From Acidobacteriota bacterium (GTDB lineage Bacteria > Acidobacteriota > Vicinamibacteria > Vicinamibacterales > JAKQTR01), in the NCBI GenBank assembly GCA_026393755.1, contig JAPKZO010000035.1:1-48041 (forward strand): a stretch of 48,041 nt of DNA, written 5' to 3'. Within the stretch, counting starts at the first letter, position 1; the number at the start of each line of letters is the position of its first letter. The translations under genes were made by a program, and so were the position numbers. Below are positions 8,286 to 15,578 of the stretch, in pieces. Below the pieces are notes generated by a model. It did no database searches. It worked only from the letters and a program-made list of their open reading frames with translations, and was not told the origin of the DNA.

Positions 8286-8945
8286 TTATTCCTCGATCAG
8301 ATCTAGGATTTCCGACCCTTTCTTCAGCACACGATCTACCACGCCCAGCACGCGGAAGTCGTCTCCGACAACGATCGGCCGGTGGATGGGATTGGAACTC
8401 TCAGGTTTCAGGACGCCGTATCCATCCGCGGGAGAGAACCGTTTGACGGTTGCCTCGCCATCAATGAGGCCCACCACAATGTCGCGTGGCGCGGCCGTCG
8501 CCTGCTGACGGACCAGCACAAGGTCGCCGTTCTCGATCGTGTCCCGGCCGACCTTGGCGCGGTTCATGGAGTCGCCACGCACGCGCAGCAGAAAGAACCG
8601 GCTGCTTTCCGGCCGGAGAAACGATTTCGGCAGGCGGATCCAGCCCTCGAGGTTTTCCTCCGCTGCCATGAGCGGGCCGGCAGGCACTTGGCCCACCAGC
8701 GGCACGGCCTTGGTCTCGATGCCGGCGGGGGACGTCCTCAGTAGCCGGACGCCGCGGGCCCCGGAGCGCCGCTCGATGGCACCGTCCGCTTCCAGCCATT
8801 CCAAATAGCGCAGCACGGTCCGGGCCGAACCGACTTTGAGCCGTACGCGCAACTCTTCCACCGTGGGGGACATGCCGTGCTCTACCACCCAGCGCTGGAT
8901 CGCGCCGAGGACCTGCTCTGTCGTGAATTGACGTTTGCGTCCCAT
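8286..8945 (-). CDS. LexA/S24-type repressor heading the defence operon
   Basis: A 219-aa LexA-like protein. The N-terminal winged HTH covers about residues 1-70 (TVEELRVRLKVGSARTVLRYLEWLEADGAIE). The S24 peptidase follows: self-cleavage site A89-G90 in VGQVPAGPLM, nucleophile S126 (RVRGDSM) and general base K168 (DGEATVKRF). The catalytic dyad is intact, so RecA-stimulated self-cleavage is expected. The region after S126 (NRAKVGRDTIENGD) is longer than in the canonical housekeeping LexA, so this is probably an island-specific paralogue. Being first in the operon with the MBL gene immediately after, it likely represses itself and the three genes behind it, making the system inducible by DNA damage or by phage. 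A regulator of the divergent methyltransferase operon is also possible. Confidence 0.9.
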   Translation of the reverse strand: MGRKRQFTTEQVLGAIQRWVVEHGMSPTVEELRVRLKVGSARTVLRYLEWLEADGAIERRSGARGVRLLRTSPAGIETKAVPLVGQVPAGPLMAAEENLEGWIRLPKSFLRPESSRFFLLRVRGDSMNRAKVGRDTIENGDLVLVRQQATAAPRDIVVGLIDGEATVKRFSPADGYGVLKPESSNPIHRPIVVGDDFRVLGVVDRVLKKGSEILDLIEE

Positions 8946-8980
8946 AATTGTGTTAGGATTCTGTCACATACATGTCCCTT

Positions 8981-9008
8981 ATTTTACGCCGCCACGGGGG
9001 AATGTCAA
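8981..9008 (-). promoter_or_regulatory. Sigma-70 promoter of the lexA-MBL-E2E1JAB-4TM operon
   Basis: On the minus strand TTGACA (complement of 9003-9008) and TAAAAT (complement of 8981-8986) are separated by 16 bp, a near-consensus housekeeping promoter 35-65 bp upstream of the lexA-like start. Confidence 0.65.
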
Positions 9009-9017
9009 CATCTTGAC
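9004..9017. promoter_or_regulatory. Candidate operator palindrome overlapping the -35 box
   Basis: GTCAA-CATC-TTGAC is a perfect 5-bp dyad with a 4-nt spacer that covers the -35 element of the lexA-like gene and lies between the two divergent operons. A second imperfect dyad (ACAT-AC-ATGT, 8966-8975) lies just downstream of the -10. Either may be the binding site of the LexA-like repressor. Confidence 0.45.
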
Positions 9018-9101
9018 GGTGTCCTGGCGGGAAGCGGGCTCGGAGCCGTATGCTATAGTCACGAACTTCCGAACCTCAGATCACTGAGAGCAGGCGGACA
9101 C

Positions 9102-11270
9102 GTGAGTCTGGAACAGCACTTCGACGCGGCGTTCGCCACCGCGTTGGCGCTCAAAGAGAAGCAGATCCAACAGAACTACCGACCGATCATCGGTATCCAC
9201 AAGTGGTTTGCGCGGCGCCCTGGCACGATCTTCCGCAACCTCCTCCTCGCCGAATTCAACGGACGCGAGCCCCTCGACACGAGCTATTGGCGGACACACC
9301 AACTGCAGGGCGTGATCGCCGATCCCTTCATGGGCGGTGGTACACCGGTTGTCGAAGCGAATCGCCTGGGCTTCAGCGTGATCGGCGCGGATGTGAATCC
9401 GATGGCGCACTGGATCGTGCGCCAGTCGCTGTCGCCGCTTGACCTCGAGGCCTTCGAGGCCGCCGCTGCGATTGTGGTCGTTGACACGGAGCGGCAACTG
9501 GCAGACCTCTACCGCACGCGGTGCCTCGATTGCGGTAAGAGCGCGGACGTCAAGTACTTCCTTTGGGTAAAGACGGAGAGTTGCCCTGCTTGCGGAACGG
9601 CGAACGATCTCTTCCCGGGCTACCTGCTCGCGGAGGCAGAACGTCATCCTCGGCACGTCGTCGTCTGCGCCGAATGTGGGGCGTTGAACGAGTACGACGA
9701 GCAACCAACCCAGAAGCGCCCTGCCCGGTGTAGCTCCTGCCGGGCGTCGGTCTCGGTGGAGGGGCCAGCGCAGCGCCAGCAGATCGAATGTCGGCAATGC
9801 GGCCAAGGGTACAGGTATCCTCAGCCTCGACTGCTGTCGCAGCCTCCTGCCCACCGCCTCTGGGCACTGGAGTATTTCTGCGAGCGGTGCAAGCCCAACC
9901 ACCAGGGCCGCTTCTTCAAGGCACCCGATCCGCGCGATTTGGCTCGGGTACGGAAGGCGTCCAAGCTGCTGGCCGCTAGCCCTTCGCTCACCATTCCGAC
10001 CGATGCCATCCCGAACGGGGATGAGACGGCGCGGCTGCACCGCTGGGGCTATCGCTTCTACCGCGACATGTTCAACGCGCGGCAACTGCTAGGCTTGGGA
10101 ACGCTATTGGATCGGGTTCGGCAAGTGCCGGACGCGTCCGTGAGACACGCCCTCCTCACGGTCTTCTCCGATTGCTTGCGCTACCAGAACATGCTTTGCC
10201 GTTACGACACGTACGCCTTGAAGTGCCAGGACATTTTTAGCGTGCATGGCTTCCCCGTCGGCTTGGTGCAATGCGAGAACAACTTGCTGGGAATTCCCGC
10301 CGTCGGATCCGGCTCCTTCCGCCACTTCGTTGAGAAGTACCTTCGCGCGAAGCGATATTGCACGACGCCGTTCGAGACACGGCAGAACGGCGGCCGGAAG
10401 GAAACCGTACGGATCGAGGGTGAGCGAATCGGCGCTGATCTGGTCGACCAACCGCCTGCGCCCGATCGCCGGGAAGCCTGGTTGGTCGCCGGACCGGCGA
10501 CGCAGCCGGTGCTCGCCCCCAATTCGCTCGATGGGGTATTCACGGATCCGCCCTACTTCGACAACGTCCAGTACGCAGAACTGATGGACTTCTGCTATGT
10601 CTGGCTCCGGCTCGGCCTGCAAGATGACTTCGCCGCGTTCCGGAAGACCACGACCCGGACGTCCGAGGAGTTGACGGGCAACACGACTCTGGGCCGAGGG
10701 CTCGATCACTTTACCGTCGGGCTCTCCGCGGTTTTCCGCCACTACGCGGCTGCGCTGAAACCCGGCGCCCCGTTTGTGTTCACCTATCACCACAACGTGC
10801 CAGCTGTCTACGCCCCGCTTGTCGTCGCCATCCTCGACGCCGGCCTCGACTGCACGGCCACGCTCCCCGCCGCCGCCGAGATGAGCGCCTCATTGCATAT
10901 CGCCGGCACCGGCTCGTCCGTGCTGGACTCGGTCTTCGTGTGCCGGGATAACGGCAGCCGCCGCTCAAGCGCCAACGTGGCAGTATGCTTGGCCCATGAT
11001 CTCGAACTGCTCCAACCGGAGATGCCACGTCTCAGTGAAGGTGACTTGCGGTGCCTAGCCGCCGGCCATCTGGCGAGGGTCGCGGTGAATCGCCTCCACC
11101 CGGTTTGGAATCCGGACGCTCCACTCGTCGAACGGCTCGCCCGGGCCCGAGAGACCCTTCTCTTGCTCACGCGCGATCAGAGCATCGAACATCACATTCT
11201 GCGGTTGGTTGGCCAACTCGCGACATCCCAGCCCCACGGAAAAGAGGCCCGGATTGCCAAGGCCGTTTGA
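9102..11270 (+). CDS. DUF1156-type DNA methyltransferase with zinc-ribbon insert
   Basis: A 722-aa DNA methylase of the DUF1156/COG1743 kind. The N-terminus (GIHKWFARRPGTIFRNLLLA) fits the domain that opens such proteins. The SAM-binding motif I is DPFMGGGT at residues 74-81, and the catalytic motif IV TDPPYF lies at about 481-486, which implies N6-adenine or N4-cytosine methylation. Between them is an insert with several CxxC pairs (CLDCG, CPACG, CAECG, CSSC, CRQCG, CERC, about 145-270), probably zinc ribbons for DNA recognition. I chose GTG 9102 since upstream sequence in frame is promoter DNA of the divergent operon. The stop lies inside the start region of the next gene, so the two form a coupled modification-restriction pair. 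DUF1156 methylases occur in several anti-phage loci. Confidence 0.85.
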   Translation: MSLEQHFDAAFATALALKEKQIQQNYRPIIGIHKWFARRPGTIFRNLLLAEFNGREPLDTSYWRTHQLQGVIADPFMGGGTPVVEANRLGFSVIGADVNPMAHWIVRQSLSPLDLEAFEAAAAIVVVDTERQLADLYRTRCLDCGKSADVKYFLWVKTESCPACGTANDLFPGYLLAEAERHPRHVVVCAECGALNEYDEQPTQKRPARCSSCRASVSVEGPAQRQQIECRQCGQGYRYPQPRLLSQPPAHRLWALEYFCERCKPNHQGRFFKAPDPRDLARVRKASKLLAASPSLTIPTDAIPNGDETARLHRWGYRFYRDMFNARQLLGLGTLLDRVRQVPDASVRHALLTVFSDCLRYQNMLCRYDTYALKCQDIFSVHGFPVGLVQCENNLLGIPAVGSGSFRHFVEKYLRAKRYCTTPFETRQNGGRKETVRIEGERIGADLVDQPPAPDRREAWLVAGPATQPVLAPNSLDGVFTDPPYFDNVQYAELMDFCYVWLRLGLQDDFAAFRKTTTRTSEELTGNTTLGRGLDHFTVGLSAVFRHYAAALKPGAPFVFTYHHNVPAVYAPLVVAILDAGLDCTATLPAAAEMSASLHIAGTGSSVLDSVFVCRDNGSRRSSANVAVCLAHDLELLQPEMPRLSEGDLRCLAAGHLARVAVNRLHPVWNPDAPLVERLARARETLLLLTRDQSIEHHILRLVGQLATSQPHGKEARIAKAV

Positions 11271-12297
11271 GCTCAACCCCGATGAACTCCTGAGCCACCT
11301 CGACGAATTGGTCGATGCAACGTTTGCCGACCTGCAATCGCAGTTCCTTGTCCTGCCACGAGGACCGCACTTCGTCGAATATCGCGACTTCCAGGCGGCG
11401 TACGAGACGCTGAAGCAGCAGACGAACGCGTTCGACACGTTCACTGTCGAGACAATATGGGCGGCCTTACGAGTCGATGCCGTGGCATTCCTGGTGCTCC
11501 GGACCATGCTTGGGCTCTCTTCACCGGAGTGGGCGGACCTCGCCCGCACCGAACGCGACGTAGCCGTGCCCCAGGGAGCGGTTCGCGATCTGGACGTCCG
11601 GTGTCGGCATGAACGTGACTATTTCGCGTGTCTGGCCCGCCCGCGAAATAATCTCGCGTTGACTCGCGCGGAAGCCCTGGTATCTGTCGCCGTCGACTAC
11701 GTCGGGCGCGGCGCCCCAGCAGGGGCGGCCGACACGGTTCATCGCCTCGCGAAGATGGACACGATGGAGGGTTTGATTTCCCTGCGCCACGCGGCGATGG
11801 AGCACGTGCCGTATGCGGTGCTCTTGTACGAGCGCTACCTCGGCCGACCGTTTGCGAGCCATCGAGACTCAGTGTCTGAATTGGTCGGCGACGTGATGGA
11901 GAGCGCTATCGAAGAACGGTTGCACCGCGCGAAGATCACCACTCGGAAGACCAAACGCGCGGAGCGGATCCCTGGGTTCGAACAAACGCCGGACTTCCTA
12001 ATCCCTACCGAGTTCGATCCGACCGTCGTGATTGAAGCGAAGATCACCGGGGACGACGGCACGGCTCGCGATAAGGTGACACGGATCGAAAAGCTCGCCA
12101 CCATTCGAGACGAACGAATCCGGGCCGGTCAACCGGGCTTCGAGGTTGTGGCCTGCATCGACGGACGAGGTTTTGGCGTGCGTCGTGAAGATATGCGCCG
12201 CATGCTAATGAAGACTCAGGGCAAAGTGTTCACGCTCGCGACCTTGGACCAGTTGATTCAACACACACGGCTCAAGGAGTTCCTACCGATCCCGTAA
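11254..12297 (+). CDS. Predicted PD-(D/E)XK restriction endonuclease partner
   Basis: A 347-aa protein of no family I recognise over its first 200 residues. Near the C-terminus is a PD-(D/E)XK signature: P246-D247 in TPDFLIPTEF, then E261-A-K263 in VVIEAKIT, preceded by an acidic helix with E at about 221 (MESAIEERLHRAK). This suggests a nuclease fold. TTG 11254 has AAAGAGG about 7 nt upstream and overlaps the methylase stop by 17 nt. TTG 11209 is an alternative start. Position directly behind the methylase suggests the cleaving half of a type II-like restriction-modification system. The specificity cannot be read from sequence. Confidence 0.72.
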   Translation: MPRPFELNPDELLSHLDELVDATFADLQSQFLVLPRGPHFVEYRDFQAAYETLKQQTNAFDTFTVETIWAALRVDAVAFLVLRTMLGLSSPEWADLARTERDVAVPQGAVRDLDVRCRHERDYFACLARPRNNLALTRAEALVSVAVDYVGRGAPAGAADTVHRLAKMDTMEGLISLRHAAMEHVPYAVLLYERYLGRPFASHRDSVSELVGDVMESAIEERLHRAKITTRKTKRAERIPGFEQTPDFLIPTEFDPTVVIEAKITGDDGTARDKVTRIEKLATIRDERIRAGQPGFEVVACIDGRGFGVRREDMRRMLMKTQGKVFTLATLDQLIQHTRLKEFLPIP

Positions 12298-12630
12298 TAG
12301 CGCTATCGAGCTACCCGTTGATCGGCCATAGGATGAGCGGGAGACCGGCGAGCTGCTTCTGGCGCTGACCGATCTGGTCCGGGCTTCAGTCGGGATTCTG
12401 CGCAACGTGGCTGGTCGATTTGAGTTCGGAGGCTTTCAGGATCGCTCTCAGCGATTGTCGTGAGTGGTGAACGGGCTTCCGTCGCGCACAGCGTGCTCCT
12501 GAGGCAGGAACTGCCAACTTCGCAACCCCTACGAATGGCAGAAACTGCGCACGGCACAGAGCACAGTCCTTGAAACCGGCGCAGTAATTATCATCCCTGC
12601 TTGGCCCACATTTCGCATGCCTGTGCTGGA
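12298..12630. other. Gap without a supported gene
   Basis: No open frame on either strand looks coding and I see no RNA gene or clear terminator. It follows the nuclease gene and precedes a small hypothetical frame. Confidence 0.5.
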
Positions 12631-12957
12631 ATGAACGACGAGCTAGACGCGACATGTGCCACCACCGGGCACGTTTCGGCGGATCGCAGTCAGGAGCGGC
12701 AGCCGCTGAGCGGTGTGCTGGTGTTGAGACGCCGAGAGACCGACCAGGAGGACCATACGGGAATGTACCTGGTCGATGAACGTCGGGGCACGCGATTCAA
12801 GTTGTCGGGGCGAGCGGTCGAGCAGCTCCAAAGCGCGGTCGAGGCCCGGCGCACAATATTGAGAGAATGTTGGACGGATACGCCCAGGGGCCGACGCGAA
12901 CGTTGGCTGGCGTCTCTCGCGCTCCGACGCGTTCTTGCGTTCTTGAATGGCTTGTGA
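12631..12957 (+). CDS. Small hypothetical protein at the right end of island 1
   Basis: A 108-aa frame that opens at ATG 12,631 (MNDELDATCATTGHVSADRS). It is charged, with a middle part (TGMYLVDERRGTRFKLSGRA) that looks like a folded beta segment and a basic helical C-terminus. I do not recognise it. The ribosome binding site is weak. An in-frame ATG at 12,601 is an alternative start. It may be an accessory gene of the defence cargo or a non-coding frame. Confidence 0.4.
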   Translation: MNDELDATCATTGHVSADRSQERQPLSGVLVLRRRETDQEDHTGMYLVDERRGTRFKLSGRAVEQLQSAVEARRTILRECWTDTPRGRRERWLASLALRRVLAFLNGL

Positions 12958-13083
12958 ACGACGATAGGGTGTGAATCGTACCGGGAATCTGGGAGAGCGA
13001 GTTATGTGAGTCAGGCCACCTTGGCGTGCTCATAATAGCGCGCCTCGTATTCCGCCGGCGGTACGCCCTGGACTGGATTCGTG

Positions 13084-13132
13084 GTGCGCGGCGTCAATTA
13101 CTTGTCGGCAGCTAATTGTCGCCGCTCACGTG
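13084..13132. repeat. Palindromic mini-element (CAATTA/TAATTG type), copy 2
   Basis: GCGCGGCGTCAATTA and TAATTGTCGCCGC face each other around a 12-nt loop. The element interrupts a repeat whose intact form lies near 16,900, with GTG on both sides as a possible 3-bp duplication. A relative is at 3830-3882. Confidence 0.65.
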
Positions 13133-13152
13133 GGCCTGAAGCGCCGATTCTC

Positions 13153-13169
13153 GCGTACTCGATACGTAC
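13153..13169 (+). other. Dyad near attR matching the one near attL
   Basis: GCGTACTCGATACGTAC differs by one base from the sequence at 993-1009 and lies 109 nt inside the right island end. It may be an integrase arm site or just part of the repeat it sits in. Confidence 0.3.
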
Positions 13170-13277
13170 TCGTCCGGTGGTATTTGAGCGGTTTGAGCCG
13201 TTCTAGCGGTTCTGGCGGATCCGGGCTAAGTCGTTTATGTCGTTATATTTCAATGAGTTGCGGCAATTGCGGCGAGA

Positions 13278-13301
13278 GTTCGAATCCCCCCCTCTCCGCC
13301 A
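13278..13301 (+). repeat. attR: duplicate of the tRNA-Ser(CGA) 3' end
   Basis: The 24 nt are identical to 922-945. There is no tRNA body upstream, so this is the displaced end of the target. Beyond it lies a low-complexity GC-rich tract with no gene up to 13,533. Confidence 0.9.
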
Positions 13302-13533
13302 GCCTTCGCTCGCCCTCGGCTTGCCATCCACCTTGAGCGAGCTTCGGCTGGGCAAGCCCAGGACAGGCGAAGGCTGTCCCGCCAAAGCGCAACGGCGCGA
13401 AGGCGGACAAATCCCCCCTCCGCGCCGCGTCGCTGCCGGAGGTACGCCTCATTGTTCGCACGGTGCGGAAGTCACCCTGTCTGCGTCTCTCAGTCATTTG
13501 GATCCAAGTGCCGACTGCGGATAGGCTGTAGCC

Positions 13534-13851
13534 ATGCAATCGCCGGTTCTCAACCGCGAGCAGGCACTTGAACGGCTAGCGGCATGCGAGCGGGAGATTC
13601 GCGCCTTGGGCGTGGCCAGGCTCGCGCTGTTTGGATCCGTCCTGCGGGGCCAGACTCACGCTCAAAGCGACGTGGATCTCCTGGTCCAGTTCGCACCGGG
13701 GGCGAAATCGTACAACCGGTTTCTGGCCCTTGCCGAACTCCTTGAGGCGCATCTGGGGCGGCCCGTCGAGCTTGTGACAACCGAGGCGCTCTCCCCGTTT
13801 CTCGGCCCTCGAATCTTGACGGAAGCGCAAGATGTCCTTCGAGCCGCTTGA
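13534..13851 (+). CDS. mntA: MntA-type nucleotidyltransferase antitoxin
   Basis: A 105-aa minimal nucleotidyltransferase. The active-site pattern is G34-S35 (LFGSVLRGQ) with D46 and D48 in SDVDLLV. In the MntA/HepT systems studied, this enzyme AMPylates a tyrosine in the HEPN toxin and so blocks its RNase action. It overlaps the toxin gene start by 20 nt, as is usual for the pair. It lies just outside the right end of island 1, so it is either part of an older accessory region or of a neighbouring element. Confidence 0.88.
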   Translation: MQSPVLNREQALERLAACEREIRALGVARLALFGSVLRGQTHAQSDVDLLVQFAPGAKSYNRFLALAELLEAHLGRPVELVTTEALSPFLGPRILTEAQDVLRAA

Positions 13852-14167
13852 TTATCTTCGGCACATTCTCGTCGAAGCCGAATACCTGATCGACCGGAGC
13901 GCAAACTTGTCATTCGAGGCCTTCGTGGTCGACGAGACTCTGCGTCGGGCGTTTGTTCGGAGTCTTGAGATCTTCGGCGAGGCCGCGAAGAAGGTTCCGG
14001 AGGACTTTCGGGCGACGCACCCAACAGTTGAGTGGCGCGCCATGGCCGGTATGCGGGACAGACTGATTCACGACTACTTCGGCGTCGACTTCGAATTGGT
14101 ATGGGACGTGGTTCAGACGCGCGTCCCCGAATTGCGGAACCAGTTAGCATCCATCCTCAAGGCCTAA
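13832..14167 (+). CDS. hepT: HepT-type HEPN RNase toxin (DUF86)
   Basis: A 111-aa HEPN/DUF86 protein. The Rx4HxY catalytic motif is intact at R75, H80 and Y82 (MRDRLIHDYFGVD). Y82 is the expected target of AMPylation by the partner. The rest fits the helical fold (FVRSLEIFGEAAKKVPEDFR). The 20-nt overlap with the antitoxin gene shows coupled translation. It is full-length with no sign of decay. Confidence 0.9.
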   Translation: MSFEPLDYLRHILVEAEYLIDRSANLSFEAFVVDETLRRAFVRSLEIFGEAAKKVPEDFRATHPTVEWRAMAGMRDRLIHDYFGVDFELVWDVVQTRVPELRNQLASILKA

Positions 14168-14846
14168 CCACGGGCTGGAGTCGACAGCGCGAATGTGTTC
14201 CTGAGTGTTTGCACTGCGGTTCAGTGCTGATCGTTGGGCGAGATCAAGGACAACGACAAAGACGACGAACGATCGAATCACGGATCGGATCGGTCGTCAC
14301 CCGGGCAAGGTGAAGCGGGCAGTAGCGAACGCTGAGGCCCGCCCGTTCGAGACATGCGCTGCCTGTGCGCCCTGGGTTGGCGCATGGCGTGCGCTGTTCA
14401 CCCTGGGCTTGGACTTGCGGGCCTGAAGCGCGCGCTTTGCACACATTCTTCCATCGGCAGCCACAAACGTTTGACTCCCGTTCCAGCCGCAGTGAGAATG
14501 CCCTTGAGAACAACAGGCGGTGCAGGCGCCTTGTTGGTCCAGTCACAGCGATGTCTCCAGTTGACGCCCGGCGTCGGGAGAGATTGACTCCCCAAGATTC
14601 GGCGGTGCGTGTCGGCCCTGAGTGCGGGTTCTCATCTGTTCGCATCGTGGGCGAACGCCACGCGCGATTCGTCCGCCATGCACGCCCATCGAACACCCCG
14701 GTTGACCGTCGGACCGCACGCCGGATGCCGGCTTCCGCCATCGGCTGTACGGGGTCTTTGCATCGCGCCTGCGCCAGGGCGCGTGGCCCCCGTGGGCTGC
14801 TGTCTGCAGGCGTATCTGGTCAGCAACTACAAGGAAGGAGGAACGA
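14168..14846. other. Gap holding a repeat; no supported gene
   Basis: The left third is a repeat (14,232-14,447). I see no coding frame in 14,448-14,846 on either strand. CTAA followed by CCACGGGCTG (14,164-14,177), at the edge of the HepT stop, resembles the end of the MITE at 44,303-44,460. Confidence 0.5.
14232..14447. repeat. TA-associated repeat, copy a
   Basis: About 215 bp, diverged from 16,728-16,945. Shared stretches include GACGACGAACGA, GGATCGGATCGGTCGTCAC, GAGGCCCGCCCGTTCGAGA and GGGCCTGAAGCGCGCGCT. Each full copy lies just downstream of a complete toxin-antitoxin pair. Confidence 0.7.
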
Positions 14847-15578
14847 ATGCACCATCGTCTTGCAGTCGCAGTCGCACTCCTGGTCCTGGGCGTCGGGCCC
14901 GTCCTCCCGCTCGCCTCGGTGAGGGCGGACCAGCAGGGCGCGGATGAGCGCCAGAACGTTGCACTGAAGAGGCAGGCGCAGGAACGGTCGCTGGCTCACA
15001 CGCTGGCCAGCGTCGGTCGAGCCCGCGCGGCTGGTAGGCCGGACATCCTCACGGCACAGTGGGATCGCGCAATTCAGGACGAGCGCAGTTCTGTAATTGA
15101 GGCCGGCGGTCCCGGCACCTGGGAGGAGCAGGTTCGACAATCGACCTGTGCGGCGCAGGTCGTCTCAGTGGGAACCGCGATCGACCGGCAGTCATTCTTG
15201 ACGCAGAACGCTCAGTTCATCCTGAGCGACTACACGATTCGAGTCGACGCGGTGCTCAGAGGTGACCCCAAGGCGTCCGGAGGCACGACAAGCTATGTAC
15301 GGCCCGGCGGCGCCGTCATGGTGAAGGGAAAGCTGGTCACGGCCAGGCACAGCCGCTTCCCCGCGCTCGAGGAAGGCAGCCGCTACATCATCTTCGCAGA
15401 CCAGACCGAGGGGAGTTTCGGATTGACGGTTCAGCGGTCCACCCGGTGGAGCCTCGACCTCCTCTCGGCTGACCCCATTGCCCGCGCCATTGGGCCTGAC
15501 GCCGTCAAGGCCCTTCAGGAAGGCGTGGCCTCGGACCGGGTCGTGGCGACTATCAAGGCGACAGTCTGCGGCAAGTAG
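14847..15578 (+). CDS. Secreted protein of unknown function
   Basis: A 243-aa protein with a Sec signal peptide (MHHRLAVAVALLVLGVGPVL; cleavage probably near ASVRA-DQ at residue 28). An AAGGAGG site lies 7 nt before the ATG. After a helical region, residues about 100-185 form a beta-rich stretch (FILSDYTIRVDAVLRGDPK, then GGAVMVKGKLV, then GSRYIIFADQ) that reads like a small periplasmic domain of OB or Ig-like kind. I do not recognise a family. It stands alone and is followed by an uncertain region. Confidence 0.72.
   Translation: MHHRLAVAVALLVLGVGPVLPLASVRADQQGADERQNVALKRQAQERSLAHTLASVGRARAAGRPDILTAQWDRAIQDERSSVIEAGGPGTWEEQVRQSTCAAQVVSVGTAIDRQSFLTQNAQFILSDYTIRVDAVLRGDPKASGGTTSYVRPGGAVMVKGKLVTARHSRFPALEEGSRYIIFADQTEGSFGLTVQRSTRWSLDLLSADPIARAIGPDAVKALQEGVASDRVVATIKATVCGK

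Larger units (their letters stand above)
13068..13170. repeat. Partial copy of the TA-associated repeat, interrupted by a mini-element
   Basis: CCTGGACTGGATTCGTG, then GGCCTGAAGCGC and the run to TACGTAC, match 16,889-16,945, but here a 49-nt palindromic sequence (13,084-13,132) separates the two halves. Comparison with the uninterrupted copy shows an insertion. Confidence 0.6.
922..13301. mobile_element. 12.36-kb integrative island inserted at tRNA-Ser(CGA)
   Basis: The left boundary is the last 24 nt of the tRNA-Ser gene (922-945) and the right boundary an exact direct repeat at 13,278-13,301. A tyrosine integrase starts 85 bp inside the left end and points inward. An excisionase-like HTH gene follows it. 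The cargo is a LexA-controlled E2-E1-JAB/metallo-beta-lactamase/four-TM operon and a methyltransferase-nuclease pair. I see no conjugation, capsid or replication genes, so it is better called an integrative defence island than an ICE or prophage. Mobility is inferred from the structure and not shown. Confidence 0.9.

Noticed and set aside
4032-8945. Calling the operon a type II CBASS
   Set aside because: No CD-NTase or cyclic-nucleotide effector is present. The E2/E1/JAB part alone does not define CBASS, and here all three domains are in one protein with an MBL partner.
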